This document shows, one piece after another, positions 49,614 to 58,206 of a DNA stretch of 64,000 bases. The stretch spans positions 299,456 to 363,455 of the forward strand of contig LSRX01000713.1 of NCBI GenBank assembly GCA_001939145.1, written 5' to 3'. The position numbers and the translations under genes were made by a program. Numbering within the stretch: position 1 is the stretch's first letter; each line of letters starts with the position of its first letter. The notes beneath the pieces are model-generated. The model made no database searches. It was not told the DNA's origin and saw nothing but the letters and a program-made list of their open reading frames with translations. The DNA comes from Symbiodinium microadriaticum. Its lineage: Eukaryota > Sar > Dinophyceae > Suessiales > Symbiodiniaceae.

Positions 49614-49818
49614 TGAAAGTTCTCTCCGAACTTAGGCCCTCCATCCGCTGCTGACAGGTGATTCGCGCCATGCAGCTTTGCAGAGGATCAAAGGTGCCCG
49701 GGGTCTTAGAGAGAGACACGTTAGCTCCGTACGACCGAGCCATTGTGTTATTCCTCCGAGCCTCACCTGCACTCTGAAGCTTGGCCACCGCAAGCTACCT
49801 CTATCGTTACCTCTTTCA
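49614..49818 (+). repeat. 5' LTR, 205 bp
   Basis: Begins TGAAAGTTCTCTCCGAACTT and ends CTATCGTTACCTCTTTCA. Every base I compared matches the 3' LTR. Confidence 0.97.
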
Positions 49819-49833
49819 TGGTAGCGGAGCCCT
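49819..49833 (+). other. Primer binding site
   Basis: TGGTAGCGGAGCCCT starts directly after the LTR. TGGTAGC is the usual start of a site complementary to the 3' end of a methionine-type tRNA in copia elements; the exact tRNA cannot be checked here. Confidence 0.6.
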
Positions 49834-49894
49834 CCACTGGGGGTGGGGGCTCATAGACGATCCAGGGAAGGGCTCCAGCAGGGCTGGAGATACA

Positions 49895-51856
49895 ATGAGC
49901 GTGACGACAGAAAGTAGCAGCACAGCAGTGACCCGGACCAAAGAGGGCATTCCATCCTGGAGTGGCGAGGCCGGCTCCTTCGTTCAGTACGAGGAAGCTG
50001 CACTGCTTTGGGAACAAAGCCTTACATGGGAGAAGAGGTACACTGCTGGGCCGAAACTGGTGCAGGAGTTGACAGGAGCAGCGCGCCGGTATGTCGCCGG
50101 ACAGCCGGCGGGATGGGTGGCCTACAGGGGTGGTGTTACCACTCTTATGGACCACCTACGGAAGGCGCTGGGGAAGCCGAGGGTGAATGAGGTGACGGAC
50201 TTGTTGGCGACCTACTTCAAGGGAACGAGGAGGAAAGCCAACGAGTCCATGAACGAATTCATCACCCGCAAGACAGAGGCCTACATGAGGGCCAGCCAGG
50301 CATTGAAGCGTGTGCAACCGCACTATGACGACAAGCACCGAGGAGCCGCCACTACTACCTGGGCGGGGAGTCGCCGCCAGAGCTTTGACGATGGGGCCAG
50401 CAGCTGGGGCCGGCAGTAGACCCCAGGGGTCAGTGAGACACAAGGCCCTGGGGAAGCAGAAGCCTCCACGGAAGCCACCACGCAGGAGCCCGCCTCCGAG
50501 GCCGCGGACTCTTGGACCAGCTACTGGGAACAGCCCCGCAATCGGAGTTGGAACTGGAACAGTTGGGGCTGGCAGAGCGGCTGGGGCTATCAGCCCTGGG
50601 GAGCCGCTACCTCGTCAACTTCGGGATCCACGTCCGGTGCCTATCAGGGGACAGCGAGTGAACTCCTCCCGTCCTTCATCCAAGGATGGTACTTGTTGGC
50701 CGACGCCAATTTGGACCATGCTGAGCGGAACATCGTGCTCACAGCCATCGCTGGCGACTTCTCGCCAGAAAGAGTGGGACAGGAACTCAGGAACCAGTTC
50801 CCAGAAGGAGAAATTCGAAGACGCGATCAGCGGAGGTTCCAGAGTTACCTCGGCGAGGCCCTGGATGACGAGGAGGACGAGGACCACGGTGCCGAAGGCA
50901 ACTCAATCCCTGAGCTCACGGCGAGTGGATTAGATGAAGAGTCCATCGCCTTGGTGGTGGACGCCGAGGAGACGGCTCGGGAGGCCCTCGCGGCGATGTT
51001 CCAGGCGAAGCGCACGCTGAAGGAGGCGCGGCAGAAGCAACATTTTGTGAAGTCCAGCCGGAAGTACTTTCAAGGCGGCCAGGGCAAGGGAGGCGCATCA
51101 GCAGCAAAGCCCCGCGATGATAGCAACATCGAGTGCCTCCGATGCGGGAAGCGGGGCCATCGAGCAGCCAATTGTGCCTACAAGCCTTTAGCTGCCCAAG
51201 CGGATGCTTCAGGCAACAGTGGGGGTGATGGTGCCCAACAGGCCCCCTTTGTCTGCTACCACGACCAGGTGATCGACGAGCACCTCAACGGCTTCGCCAT
51301 CAGCGAGATCGAAGAGACGAAGCATGAGGCCTTGAGTGCCAATGTGGAGGGCACGGGCCTCTCCACGAGCGAGGCTGTGATGAAGGGGATGTGTGTAGTA
51401 GACGGTGGAGCAACCCAGACCGTTGGAAGTGTGAGAGCAGTTGAGGCTGTTCTGGACCAGAACCTTCGGCGCCACGGCTCCACACGGCTTTCCTCTGTCA
51501 GCACCAAGGATCCACCAACGTTTTCCTTTGGCAACAGCACAGAAAACAAGTGCCTGAGTACGGCACTGTTGCGAGTGACGGCAGGGGGCACACCCGGAGA
51601 ACTCCGTGTGCACACCCTGGACCACGGGCAAAGCCCGATTCTTTTAAGCATAGAGGCCCTGCGCCGGTTGGGCGCCGTCATCGACTTCGAGGCTGACCTG
51701 ATAGCCTTTCGCCATCTCAATGATAAGAAGATCGTCCGTTTGGCCCGCGGTAAGTCAGGACATCAGCTTCTCCCCCTGACTGAAGACTGGATGGCGAATG
51801 CACAGGACACCTCAGTAGCAGTCCCGAGTTTGACATCTTTCTTGCAGCAACCATAG
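49895..51856 (+). CDS. Gag-protease of the copia element, interrupted by TAG
   Basis: I choose the ATG at 49895 (MSVTTESSSTAVTRTKE); the frame also extends upstream into the LTR without an ATG. A helical capsid-like region (about residues 15-150) is followed by TAG at 50417-50419, then the same phase continues without another stop to TAG at 51854. The continuation holds a Trp-rich linker (NRSWNWNSWGWQSGWGYQPW), a CCHC zinc knuckle (51134-51175, C-X2-C-X4-H-X4-C) that binds RNA, and an aspartic protease with DGGA at 51401 in place of the usual D(S/T)GA, followed by a typical flap-to-end segment (SIEALRRLGAVIDFEADLIA). TAG follows a CAG codon, so a CAG to TAG change is likely; readthrough is the alternative. 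Confidence 0.85.
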
Positions 51857-51905
51857 GGACAGCTCCTTTCGTTTTCCGCCCCTGACAGAGAGCAAAAGGT
51901 CCAGT

Positions 51906-52994
51906 GTGAATCAGGGAAGGGTCTTCCTGAGAGAGCCTGCGCTGAACGACCTGGGGTTTTTAGGTCTGACAGTAAGGGTTGTGTTCAGGATTTGGGGATT
52001 CATGAACATTCGGATGTACCGGAAGCCAACACATCAGTGTCCGCTTGCAGTGATGTGCAGAGACCGTCGGCAGAGCCAGATCTTGGAGCAGTGGAACCAT
52101 GCCACGGACATGTTTGCAGCGATCCTGGCTCAGAACCTAGCTTTCCTTGTGCCCCGCCTCGTGCCGAACACCATGGACAAGATGAGCAAAGCCGAGCTCA
52201 CTCTTCATTTGAGGAGTGTCGGGGAGGAACCCCCGAAGAGTTGGGGCCGCTTGGAGTTGAAACAGCGCCTCGCCGAAATGGCCGAGCTCGGCGAGGTCGC
52301 AATCGCCACACCAAAGAAAGAGAAGACTCCCTTACAGCAGGCCACTACGGAGCTCAACCGTGCCAGTGTGCGCAAAGCCACTCTGGTGGAGCATGTGAAG
52401 GAGAACTACGGCCTGAAGGTGGGACCCAACGACACGGTGGCCGTGATCCAGCGCAACTGCCTGAACCACTTGCTGACCACGATCGAGCCAGTGGACGAGG
52501 ACACCATGGGGTTCGGGAAGCACAGTGCGAAGACCTACCTCGAGGTGATGGAGTGCGATGCCCAGTACGCCGAATGGGCCCGAGTCACGGCACAGGAAGC
52601 CTCTTGTTCGGTGCATCTCCGTCGCTTCGTGACGTGGTTGGACCAGCGCGGGAGCAAGGAGATCAAGAAGAAGGTTGTGGTGACACCCAAGAAGAAGAGT
52701 GTTGCCGGAGGCTACAAGAAACCGCCAACAACGGCCACAAGCTCGATGAGTTCGGGATCGACACCGGTGGTGGCCATGGCAAGCTCCATGAGTTCGGGGT
52801 CGGCACCCATGGCAAGCTCAACGAGTTCGGGGTCGGGCAACACGGAGGCGATGCACATGATCAGTCAGTTGGCAGAGATGATGGGGAAGATCTCGCAACA
52901 GGTCCAAGCCCTGGAGGAGGACCGCATGGAGAAGCCACGGAAGATTGTGGCGAAGCCGGACCAGGAGATGGAGGACTTCGAGGACAGCCGCTAA
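51906..52994 (+). CDS. Middle ORF of the element: SAP-like and ExoX-C-like motifs
   Basis: This 362-codon frame differs in phase from both Gag and Pol and ends in TAA. From about residue 95 it contains MSKAELTLHLRSVGEEPPKS...RLELKQRL, which resembles a SAP-type nucleic-acid-binding helix pair, and then MGFGKHSAKTYLEVMECDAQ...YAEWA, the FGK...Y..W pattern of the exonuclease-X C-terminal/DUF3820 type. A Lys stretch and Ser/Met/Gly-rich repeats (SSMSSGS) precede a coiled-coil end. It probably begins at one of the later ATGs (for example 52173, MDKMSKAEL). It may supply nucleic-acid binding. The Pol frame overlaps it completely. Confidence 0.65.
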   Translation: MNQGRVFLREPALNDLGFLGLTVRVVFRIWGFMNIRMYRKPTHQCPLAVMCRDRRQSQILEQWNHATDMFAAILAQNLAFLVPRLVPNTMDKMSKAELTLHLRSVGEEPPKSWGRLELKQRLAEMAELGEVAIATPKKEKTPLQQATTELNRASVRKATLVEHVKENYGLKVGPNDTVAVIQRNCLNHLLTTIEPVDEDTMGFGKHSAKTYLEVMECDAQYAEWARVTAQEASCSVHLRRFVTWLDQRGSKEIKKKVVVTPKKKSVAGGYKKPPTTATSSMSSGSTPVVAMASSMSSGSAPMASSTSSGSGNTEAMHMISQLAEMMGKISQQVQALEEDRMEKPRKIVAKPDQEMEDFEDSR

Positions 52995-55900
52995 GTCAGT
53001 CTGCAGCCAGGGTTCTTGAACATAAGTCCCAAAGGGTTGTACCGGAGATTTTTGAAGGTTTGGTTGGAGAAAGTCGCCTTGAGCTGTTTGAAATTGCCAG
53101 TGGGAGTGGAGATAGCCTTGTTGAGATGTTCACTACAAGGACGGGCCGAAGTGACTGCGCCTGTAGATCATCCTTGTGGAATGATCGCGAACTTTCGCGG
53201 CCAGAGGGTCTCGCGGTGACTTTGGAGCAGATCAGGGTTCTTAGGCCCAAGCATGTGTGGATTCGACCTAGTGTTAGGGCCTTCTCCCCCCTCCAGAACC
53301 TCAACCAGAAAACCCCTGCTCAAGTCCGAGACCTCAAAGCCAAACGAGCTCTTGAGATCAAAACCTTGGAGAGTACTGCTGAGATCGTGAAAACCTGTCT
53401 CCAACTTGGATGTCATGTGACGGTTGCCCTTGCTGAGAGAAGCGAGGCCTGGAGGCTCCCAGTTCTCCAAGACCTAAGGTTCCACATGAACATGTACACA
53501 TGTGTTGCAAAAGGATGCGCTGTGGGATTGAAAGGGCAAGAGGGAAGGTTGCTTCAGAAGGGTTGGCGTTTTGTCACGTCCCATGCTAGGTTGTCTGAGA
53601 AACTTCACAAACCATGTAGGTGCCACACGAACTACAAGCATGGGCGCAGTGAGGGATCAAGTTGTGATAGGAATGGTGATTATCCTAAGGAACTGAGCCG
53701 TTTGATTTGGGAGGCCTTGAGTTGCGAAGGTGATCTTCAAGAGGTTGTTTCGGAGTGTTCCGGACATTCTCGTCTCCCCGAGGGTTTTGGCCTGGGTCTG
53801 CGATGCTCCTGTGAACAAGCACCTAGGATCGAAGAATGCGGAAGTTGCTTGCTGGAAGCCCGAGAGCCCACCGAAGCCAGTAAAGCAGGGTATTTAGGAC
53901 AGGACCTCGATAGGACCTTAGAATCTGAGGCCCAAAAGGTTCTTGAGAGACCCCAAAACAGCACCCTCCAGGACCTCGAAAGAACGCTCACCAACAACCC
54001 CCTCAGGAACCACGGTAGTTCGCGTAGGAACCAGGAACAACCAAACACGTATCACGCTTTTGGAGCGTATGCGTATGGCAACCAGTATGGAGTCACCAAC
54101 AGAAGCCAACGACTTCCCAACCTGTGTAGGCTTGTTAACACCACCCTCAAAAACCTCCTCCCGAGCCATCTGACGTGGACCTCTTTTGTGATCAACCACG
54201 GATCCTACATGCCGATCCACCGCGACGCCCACAACGACAGCAGGTTCCTTAACGGAAGTGTGGGTTTTGGCCGGTACGAAGGGGGTGGATTGTGGGTTGA
54301 AGGGACTGAGAAGGATTTCGGAAAGAAGGGAAAGGTTTCCATTCGGGAAGGTCCTAATGGAGAGTGTCTTGAGGGTCGGGAGTTTGATATTCGCCATAAA
54401 CCCTTGACGTTCTCCCCGAAAGCCCGGCATGGCTCCTGTGAGTGGAGTGGTGACAGATGGGTTGTGACTGTTTATGTGTGTCGAGGATGGGACAACCTGA
54501 AGCCAGCCGAACGAGCTAGTCTTGAAGAGTTAGGTTTCCCTTGCCCCACCAGTACCAGCCTCGAGGCCTACCCCGCGGAACAGGTTCCAGGACACACACA
54601 CACCAACAAGCAAGAAGAACGAATCAAGAAACAGTTGTACCTCCTGCATTGTGCCACTGGACACAGTCACCCAAGACACATGATTCAGGCCCTGAAAGCT
54701 AGAGGAGTGGATCAGAGGACGCTGGAATTAGCCGAAGCCTTTAAGTGCCCGGTCTGCATTGAAAAGAATCGACCTCCGCCCCGTGTGCTTGCGTCGTTTG
54801 AGCCTTTACCACCCAAGCTTGCCACAATCAGTGCCGATGTCGGGCACTGGACCCATCCTCACACCAGCGAAGTAGTGCAGTTTATGATTGTGATTGATGA
54901 GGGGTCCCGATATCGGGTTGCGAGGGTTCTTACACAAGGAGCCCGGCAGGCACCGAAGGCTCAAGATTGCATTCATTATCTCCAAGAGGGATGGGTGCAG
55001 TACTTTGGGCACCCGAGAGTGCTCAGGCTCGATCCAGCCGGAGCCTTCAGAAGTGCTGCACTAGAAGAATGGTGTGACCGCCACCAGATTCACCTGGATA
55101 TCGTTCCAGGGGAGGCCCACTGGAAGATTGGAACAGTTGAGAATGCTGTGAAGGGTGTAAAAGAAGTGATGCAGAAACTGTGCGAGCACGAACCAGAGCT
55201 TTCTCCACAGGAAGCCCTGGCTGAAGCCGTCGTGGTGTTCAATCAGAAGGACCTCATACGAGGGTTTTCCCCCACACAGCATATTCTAGGCCAGTCGCCT
55301 GATTCCACAGGGCGCTTCACGCCTGGGAGTGAACAGCCACCCCCAGGATGCCTTGTGGAAAACCCAGAGGGCGAATTTGAGCGATCAGTGCAAAGAAGAT
55401 TGGAGGCTGAAAAGTGTTTACTGGAATGGCAGGCCAGACAAAGGCTCAATCGAGCACGGAACTCGAGGCACAGGCCTTGCTACGACTACGAGCCAGGAGA
55501 GTTGGTCTTCTACTGGAGGACGCAAGACGCCAACAAAGGGCGACGACAGCCTGGAGGCAAGCACGGCCGCTTCCTGGGACCCGCCAGGGTCCTAGCCACA
55601 GAATCCCGAAAGGGACCAGGGGGCGAAACGCGCCCCGGAGGCGCCATCTGGTTAGTCAAGGGCCGCAGCCTGTTGAAATGCAGCCCAGAGCAGCTGAGGA
55701 GAGCTTCTCCTCGTGAGGAGTTAGTGGAATCCTTGGCCACGGCGCATGGAGACCACACACCGTGGACGTTCCACTCAGTTGCGGAGCAGATCGGTGGAGG
55801 GCGCTTTGAGGATTTGTCGTCGCACAGGCCAGACCTTCAGGAGTGGCGGCGAGCACAAGAGGTGGAAGAAGAGGTTCCACCAAGCCGTTTCCGGATACGC

Positions 55901-57139
55901 CAGAAGCGACCAGCCGAGAGGCCACTGGAACCCTCAGAGACGGCCGACGACCCCGAGGAGCTCCCCGAGGCCAGAACGAATCCCGCAGCGAGACAGAGGG
56001 CTCGCTTGCAGGAACCCAGAGGCGAGAACGAGATGGCATGGTGGAACACCATCCCGGAGGACCACTGGCCCTCTCAACGCGCAGGTTACTGGAACGACCA
56101 GACAGCAGCCGTGGCCATCGAGATCAGCTTCCCGGACACCAACCGGGGATGTCAAAAGGCTTTCAATGATTTGGGATCTTATTTTGTTGGAAGCATGAAG
56201 CGACGGGCAGTGGAACTGTCAGAGAAACGGATGTCTGCAGAAGAAAAGGAAAGCTTCAACAGTGCCAAGGCTGTTGAAGTGAAGAACTTCGTGGCTTCAC
56301 AGGCTTTCGAGATTCTCCCGGACCACTTAAAGCCCGACGCATCACAAGCTATTGGCATGCGGTGGATCCTGACCTGGAAGCTGAAAGAGGATGGCTCTCG
56401 AAAGGCGAAAGCAAGAGCAGTTTTATTAGGATATCAAGATGGCAGCTACGAACATCGTGCCACCACTTCTCCTGTTATGACTCGTCAGACGAGGCAACTA
56501 ATGTTGCAAATGTGCGCATGGCGGCGATGGCGAGTGCAAAAAGGAGATGTTACGGGGGCATTCCTTCAAAGTCGCCAGTATCCGGATAAGCTCTACTGCA
56601 TCCCTTGTCCAGAGATTTGCAGAGCCTTGAACATTGCTGAAGGTTCCATCACGAGAGTCCGCAAGGCTTGTTACGGATTAGTAGACGCTCCTCTGGAGTG
56701 GTATCGGTCAGTCGACGAGTTCCTGTCCCAACTGGGCTTCAGAAGGCTGTGGTCAGATGCCTGCTGTTGGGTGCTGCGAGAAGGGGGTGAATTAAGGGGG
56801 ATGGTGAGTGGTCATGTTGATGACTTTCTTTTTGGAGGCAAGGACGGGGATGCTCTTTGGGAAGGCAAGGTTCAGGCTATCAAGGAGAAGTTCAAATGGG
56901 GAGATTGGGAATCTAAGAGGTTCACTCAGTGCGGAGTTATAGTGGAACAAACTGCAGAGGGCTTTGAACTTTCCCAACCCTCCTACCTCGAGAACCTTCA
57001 TGAAATAGGTGTGAACGCTACCCGTAGAAAAGACACAAGCCAGCCCACCAACGACCGCGAGAAAAGCCAGCTCCGAGCCCTCTTAGGAGGGATATCGTGG
57101 CATGCGCACAGGTCGCGCCGTACCTGGCGGCAGAAGTAG
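51992..57139 (+). CDS. Pol polyprotein of the copia element (to the frameshift)
   Basis: An uninterrupted frame of 1715 codons. Its first third of a kilobase-scale overlap with the middle ORF (to 52994) is probably not the coding phase there; protein-like sequence starts near residue 335. Order: methyltransferase-like domain (about 350-560), Cys/Pro-rich spacer, 2OG-Fe(II) dioxygenase-like domain (about 700-840), integrase (880-1170), charged linker, reverse transcriptase (1440-1690). The frame is lost near 57108 by one base, just before RNase H, and runs into TAG at 57137. With Gag in the same phase, the ancestral element may have made a single polyprotein or used recoding. Confidence 0.85.
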   Translation: MGIHEHSDVPEANTSVSACSDVQRPSAEPDLGAVEPCHGHVCSDPGSEPSFPCAPPRAEHHGQDEQSRAHSSFEECRGGTPEELGPLGVETAPRRNGRARRGRNRHTKEREDSLTAGHYGAQPCQCAQSHSGGACEGELRPEGGTQRHGGRDPAQLPEPLADHDRASGRGHHGVREAQCEDLPRGDGVRCPVRRMGPSHGTGSLLFGASPSLRDVVGPAREQGDQEEGCGDTQEEECCRRLQETANNGHKLDEFGIDTGGGHGKLHEFGVGTHGKLNEFGVGQHGGDAHDQSVGRDDGEDLATGPSPGGGPHGEATEDCGEAGPGDGGLRGQPLSQSAARVLEHKSQRVVPEIFEGLVGESRLELFEIASGSGDSLVEMFTTRTGRSDCACRSSLWNDRELSRPEGLAVTLEQIRVLRPKHVWIRPSVRAFSPLQNLNQKTPAQVRDLKAKRALEIKTLESTAEIVKTCLQLGCHVTVALAERSEAWRLPVLQDLRFHMNMYTCVAKGCAVGLKGQEGRLLQKGWRFVTSHARLSEKLHKPCRCHTNYKHGRSEGSSCDRNGDYPKELSRLIWEALSCEGDLQEVVSECSGHSRLPEGFGLGLRCSCEQAPRIEECGSCLLEAREPTEASKAGYLGQDLDRTLESEAQKVLERPQNSTLQDLERTLTNNPLRNHGSSRRNQEQPNTYHAFGAYAYGNQYGVTNRSQRLPNLCRLVNTTLKNLLPSHLTWTSFVINHGSYMPIHRDAHNDSRFLNGSVGFGRYEGGGLWVEGTEKDFGKKGKVSIREGPNGECLEGREFDIRHKPLTFSPKARHGSCEWSGDRWVVTVYVCRGWDNLKPAERASLEELGFPCPTSTSLEAYPAEQVPGHTHTNKQEERIKKQLYLLHCATGHSHPRHMIQALKARGVDQRTLELAEAFKCPVCIEKNRPPPRVLASFEPLPPKLATISADVGHWTHPHTSEVVQFMIVIDEGSRYRVARVLTQGARQAPKAQDCIHYLQEGWVQYFGHPRVLRLDPAGAFRSAALEEWCDRHQIHLDIVPGEAHWKIGTVENAVKGVKEVMQKLCEHEPELSPQEALAEAVVVFNQKDLIRGFSPTQHILGQSPDSTGRFTPGSEQPPPGCLVENPEGEFERSVQRRLEAEKCLLEWQARQRLNRARNSRHRPCYDYEPGELVFYWRTQDANKGRRQPGGKHGRFLGPARVLATESRKGPGGETRPGGAIWLVKGRSLLKCSPEQLRRASPREELVESLATAHGDHTPWTFHSVAEQIGGGRFEDLSSHRPDLQEWRRAQEVEEEVPPSRFRIRQKRPAERPLEPSETADDPEELPEARTNPAARQRARLQEPRGENEMAWWNTIPEDHWPSQRAGYWNDQTAAVAIEISFPDTNRGCQKAFNDLGSYFVGSMKRRAVELSEKRMSAEEKESFNSAKAVEVKNFVASQAFEILPDHLKPDASQAIGMRWILTWKLKEDGSRKAKARAVLLGYQDGSYEHRATTSPVMTRQTRQLMLQMCAWRRWRVQKGDVTGAFLQSRQYPDKLYCIPCPEICRALNIAEGSITRVRKACYGLVDAPLEWYRSVDEFLSQLGFRRLWSDACCWVLREGGELRGMVSGHVDDFLFGGKDGDALWEGKVQAIKEKFKWGDWESKRFTQCGVIVEQTAEGFELSQPSYLENLHEIGVNATRRKDTSQPTNDREKSQLRALLGGISWHAHRSRRTWRQK
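53040..53730 (+). other. Domain: degenerate DNA methyltransferase-like
   Basis: The segment has a Gly-rich loop (ELFEIASGSG, Glu367 onward) like an S-adenosylmethionine-binding motif I, then SLWND, and HVWIRPSVRAFSPLQNLNQK at residues 422-441. In related elements, as I recall them, this last motif reads like SP.CGP.SP.Q, reminiscent of the catalytic Pro-Cys of cytosine methyltransferases; here the Cys position holds Val428. It is followed by Cys-rich C-terminal sequence. The fold is inferred from pattern; catalysis looks unlikely in this copy. Confidence 0.45.
54085..54530 (+). other. Domain: 2-oxoglutarate/Fe(II) dioxygenase-like
   Basis: After a run with NTTLKNLLPSHLTWTSFVIN comes H743-R-D745 (PIHRDAHN), then GGGLWVEG, a lysine-rich insert, and FSPKARHGSC with H813, then R822 in GDRWVVTVYV. 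A metal-binding HxD...H triad and a downstream Arg for 2-oxoglutarate are the signature of this double-stranded beta-helix family (TET/JBP/AlkB type), which oxidises methyl groups on DNA or RNA bases. All key residues are present. Placed between the methyltransferase-like domain and integrase. Confidence 0.65.
54600..55500 (+). other. Domain: integrase
   Basis: A His/Cys zinc-binding N-terminus (H886, H890 or H892, C919, C922) precedes the catalytic core with D949, D1014 and E1050. The second Asp and Glu are separated by 35 residues, the canonical D,D(35)E spacing. It inserts the cDNA into host DNA. Confidence 0.9.
56270..57100 (+). other. Domain: reverse transcriptase (RVT_2 type)
   Basis: Copia-type polymerase with KGDVTGAFLQ (catalytic D1519), RKACYGLVDAPLEWY and HVDDFLFGG (D1610, D1611). 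It copies the element RNA into DNA. Confidence 0.95.
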
Positions 57140-57951
57140 GACTGCTCCTGACTGAGGTTACGAGGAGCAGCGTGGACACGATCTTGAGGGCGAACATGCT
57201 GTTGGCCTACGCCAAGAGCAAACAGAGCTACCGGATGAAGATCCACGCCTACAAGGAGGACCAGGAGCTGGTCCTCATCACATGGGTCGACGCTGCCAAC
57301 GGCAACCGCATCGATGGCGGGTCTACGCAGGGCATCTTCCTGGGAATGAGCACGCGCGAGCTCATGGAAGGAAAGGTGCAACCAGTCAGTCCGATCGCCT
57401 GGCATAGCCAACGCATCGACCGCACCTGCCGATCCCCCGGATCGGCAGAAGCACAGGCGGCAGTGAACGGAGAGGACCACCTCTACGCCGCCCGCTACCA
57501 GTGGAGTGAGATGCTCTACGGCATGGAGCAGCTTCGCGAACCAGATCGCCTCGTCCGAAAAGTGAAAGGGTGCATCGTGACGGACAGCAGGAATGTGTAC
57601 GACAAGTTGGAGACCGAGGTCATGGTGGTGAAGGGAGCAGAGAAGCGAACAAGTCTGGAACTCCTGGCACTCAAGGAGGCCCAAATGAACTCAGGAGTGG
57701 TCTTGAGATGGGTTCATAGTGAGGCCCAGTTGGCAAATACGCTGACAAAGAGCGGGGCTCCACGCGAGTACGAGCTCTACCATCGTATGAACCACAGCTG
57801 GCGACTTGTTGAAGATGAGAAGATGATGTCAGCTCGTCGACGGAAGGAGCTGGGACTACGGCCACTGGAACAGGCCCAAGGGAAATCCGAAGTTTCATGC
57901 AATAGGGAGGTCAAGCCAGGGGAAGCGCAGACTCTCTCGAGTTGCAGTTAA
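57106..57951 (+). CDS. RNase H part of Pol, in a shifted frame
   Basis: Phase changes by one base close to 57108; the ancestral reading would join LRALLGGISWHA to QVAPYLAAEVGLLL. The frame then carries the RNase H core: VDAANGNRIDGGSTQG (first Asp), SAEAQAAVNGED (Glu), VTDSRNVYD (second Asp) and WVHSEAQLANTLTK (terminal His region), ending in TAA at 57949. No slippery heptamer is seen at the junction, so an indel is more likely than programmed shifting. It degrades RNA in the RNA/DNA hybrid. Confidence 0.9.
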   Translation, partial: AQVAPYLAAEVGLLLTEVTRSSVDTILRANMLLAYAKSKQSYRMKIHAYKEDQELVLITWVDAANGNRIDGGSTQGIFLGMSTRELMEGKVQPVSPIAWHSQRIDRTCRSPGSAEAQAAVNGEDHLYAARYQWSEMLYGMEQLREPDRLVRKVKGCIVTDSRNVYDKLETEVMVVKGAEKRTSLELLALKEAQMNSGVVLRWVHSEAQLANTLTKSGAPREYELYHRMNHSWRLVEDEKMMSARRRKELGLRPLEQAQGKSEVSCNREVKPGEAQTLSSCS

Positions 57952-57990
57952 TGATTTCTATGAGCCAACAGAGCTCATGTCCGGAACCGG

Positions 57991-58001
57991 ACCGGGGGGG
58001 A
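57991..58001 (+). other. Polypurine tract
   Basis: ACCGGGGGGGA immediately upstream of the 3' LTR, the expected primer for plus-strand DNA synthesis. Confidence 0.75.
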
Positions 58002-58206
58002 TGAAAGTTCTCTCCGAACTTAGGCCCTCCATCCGCTGCTGACAGGTGATTCGCGCCATGCAGCTTTGCAGAGGATCAAAGGTGCCCGGGGTCTTAGAGA
58101 GAGACACGTTAGCTCCGTACGACCGAGCCATTGTGTTATTCCTCCGAGCCTCACCTGCACTCTGAAGCTTGGCCACCGCAAGCTACCTCTATCGTTACCT
58201 CTTTCA
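58002..58206 (+). repeat. 3' LTR, 205 bp
   Basis: Same sequence and length as the 5' LTR; followed by the target duplicate AACCC and more CCCTAAA. Confidence 0.97.

Larger units (their letters stand above)
49614..58206 (+). mobile_element. Complete Ty1/copia LTR retrotransposon
   Basis: The 8593-bp element has 205-bp LTRs that are identical by eye, TG...CA ends and a 5-bp target duplication AACCC (49609-49613 and 58207-58211) inside a CCCTAAA tract. Domain order Gag, protease, extra domains, integrase, reverse transcriptase, RNase H is that of copia. It transposes by reverse transcription of its RNA and integrase-mediated insertion. Identical LTRs imply very recent insertion, yet this copy carries TAG codons at 50417 and 51854 and a one-base shift near 57108, so it may be a fresh but damaged or trans-mobilised copy, or it may use recoding. 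Confidence 0.97.

Noticed and set aside
49781-49894. Gag start inside the 5' LTR (TTG)
   Set aside because: No ATG; the first in-frame ATG at 49895 is followed by normal protein sequence.
51992-52990. N-terminal 330 residues of the Pol frame as true protein
   Set aside because: Gly/His/Glu/Arg-rich reading with the look of a shadow; the overlapping frame 51906-52994 has the recognisable motifs.
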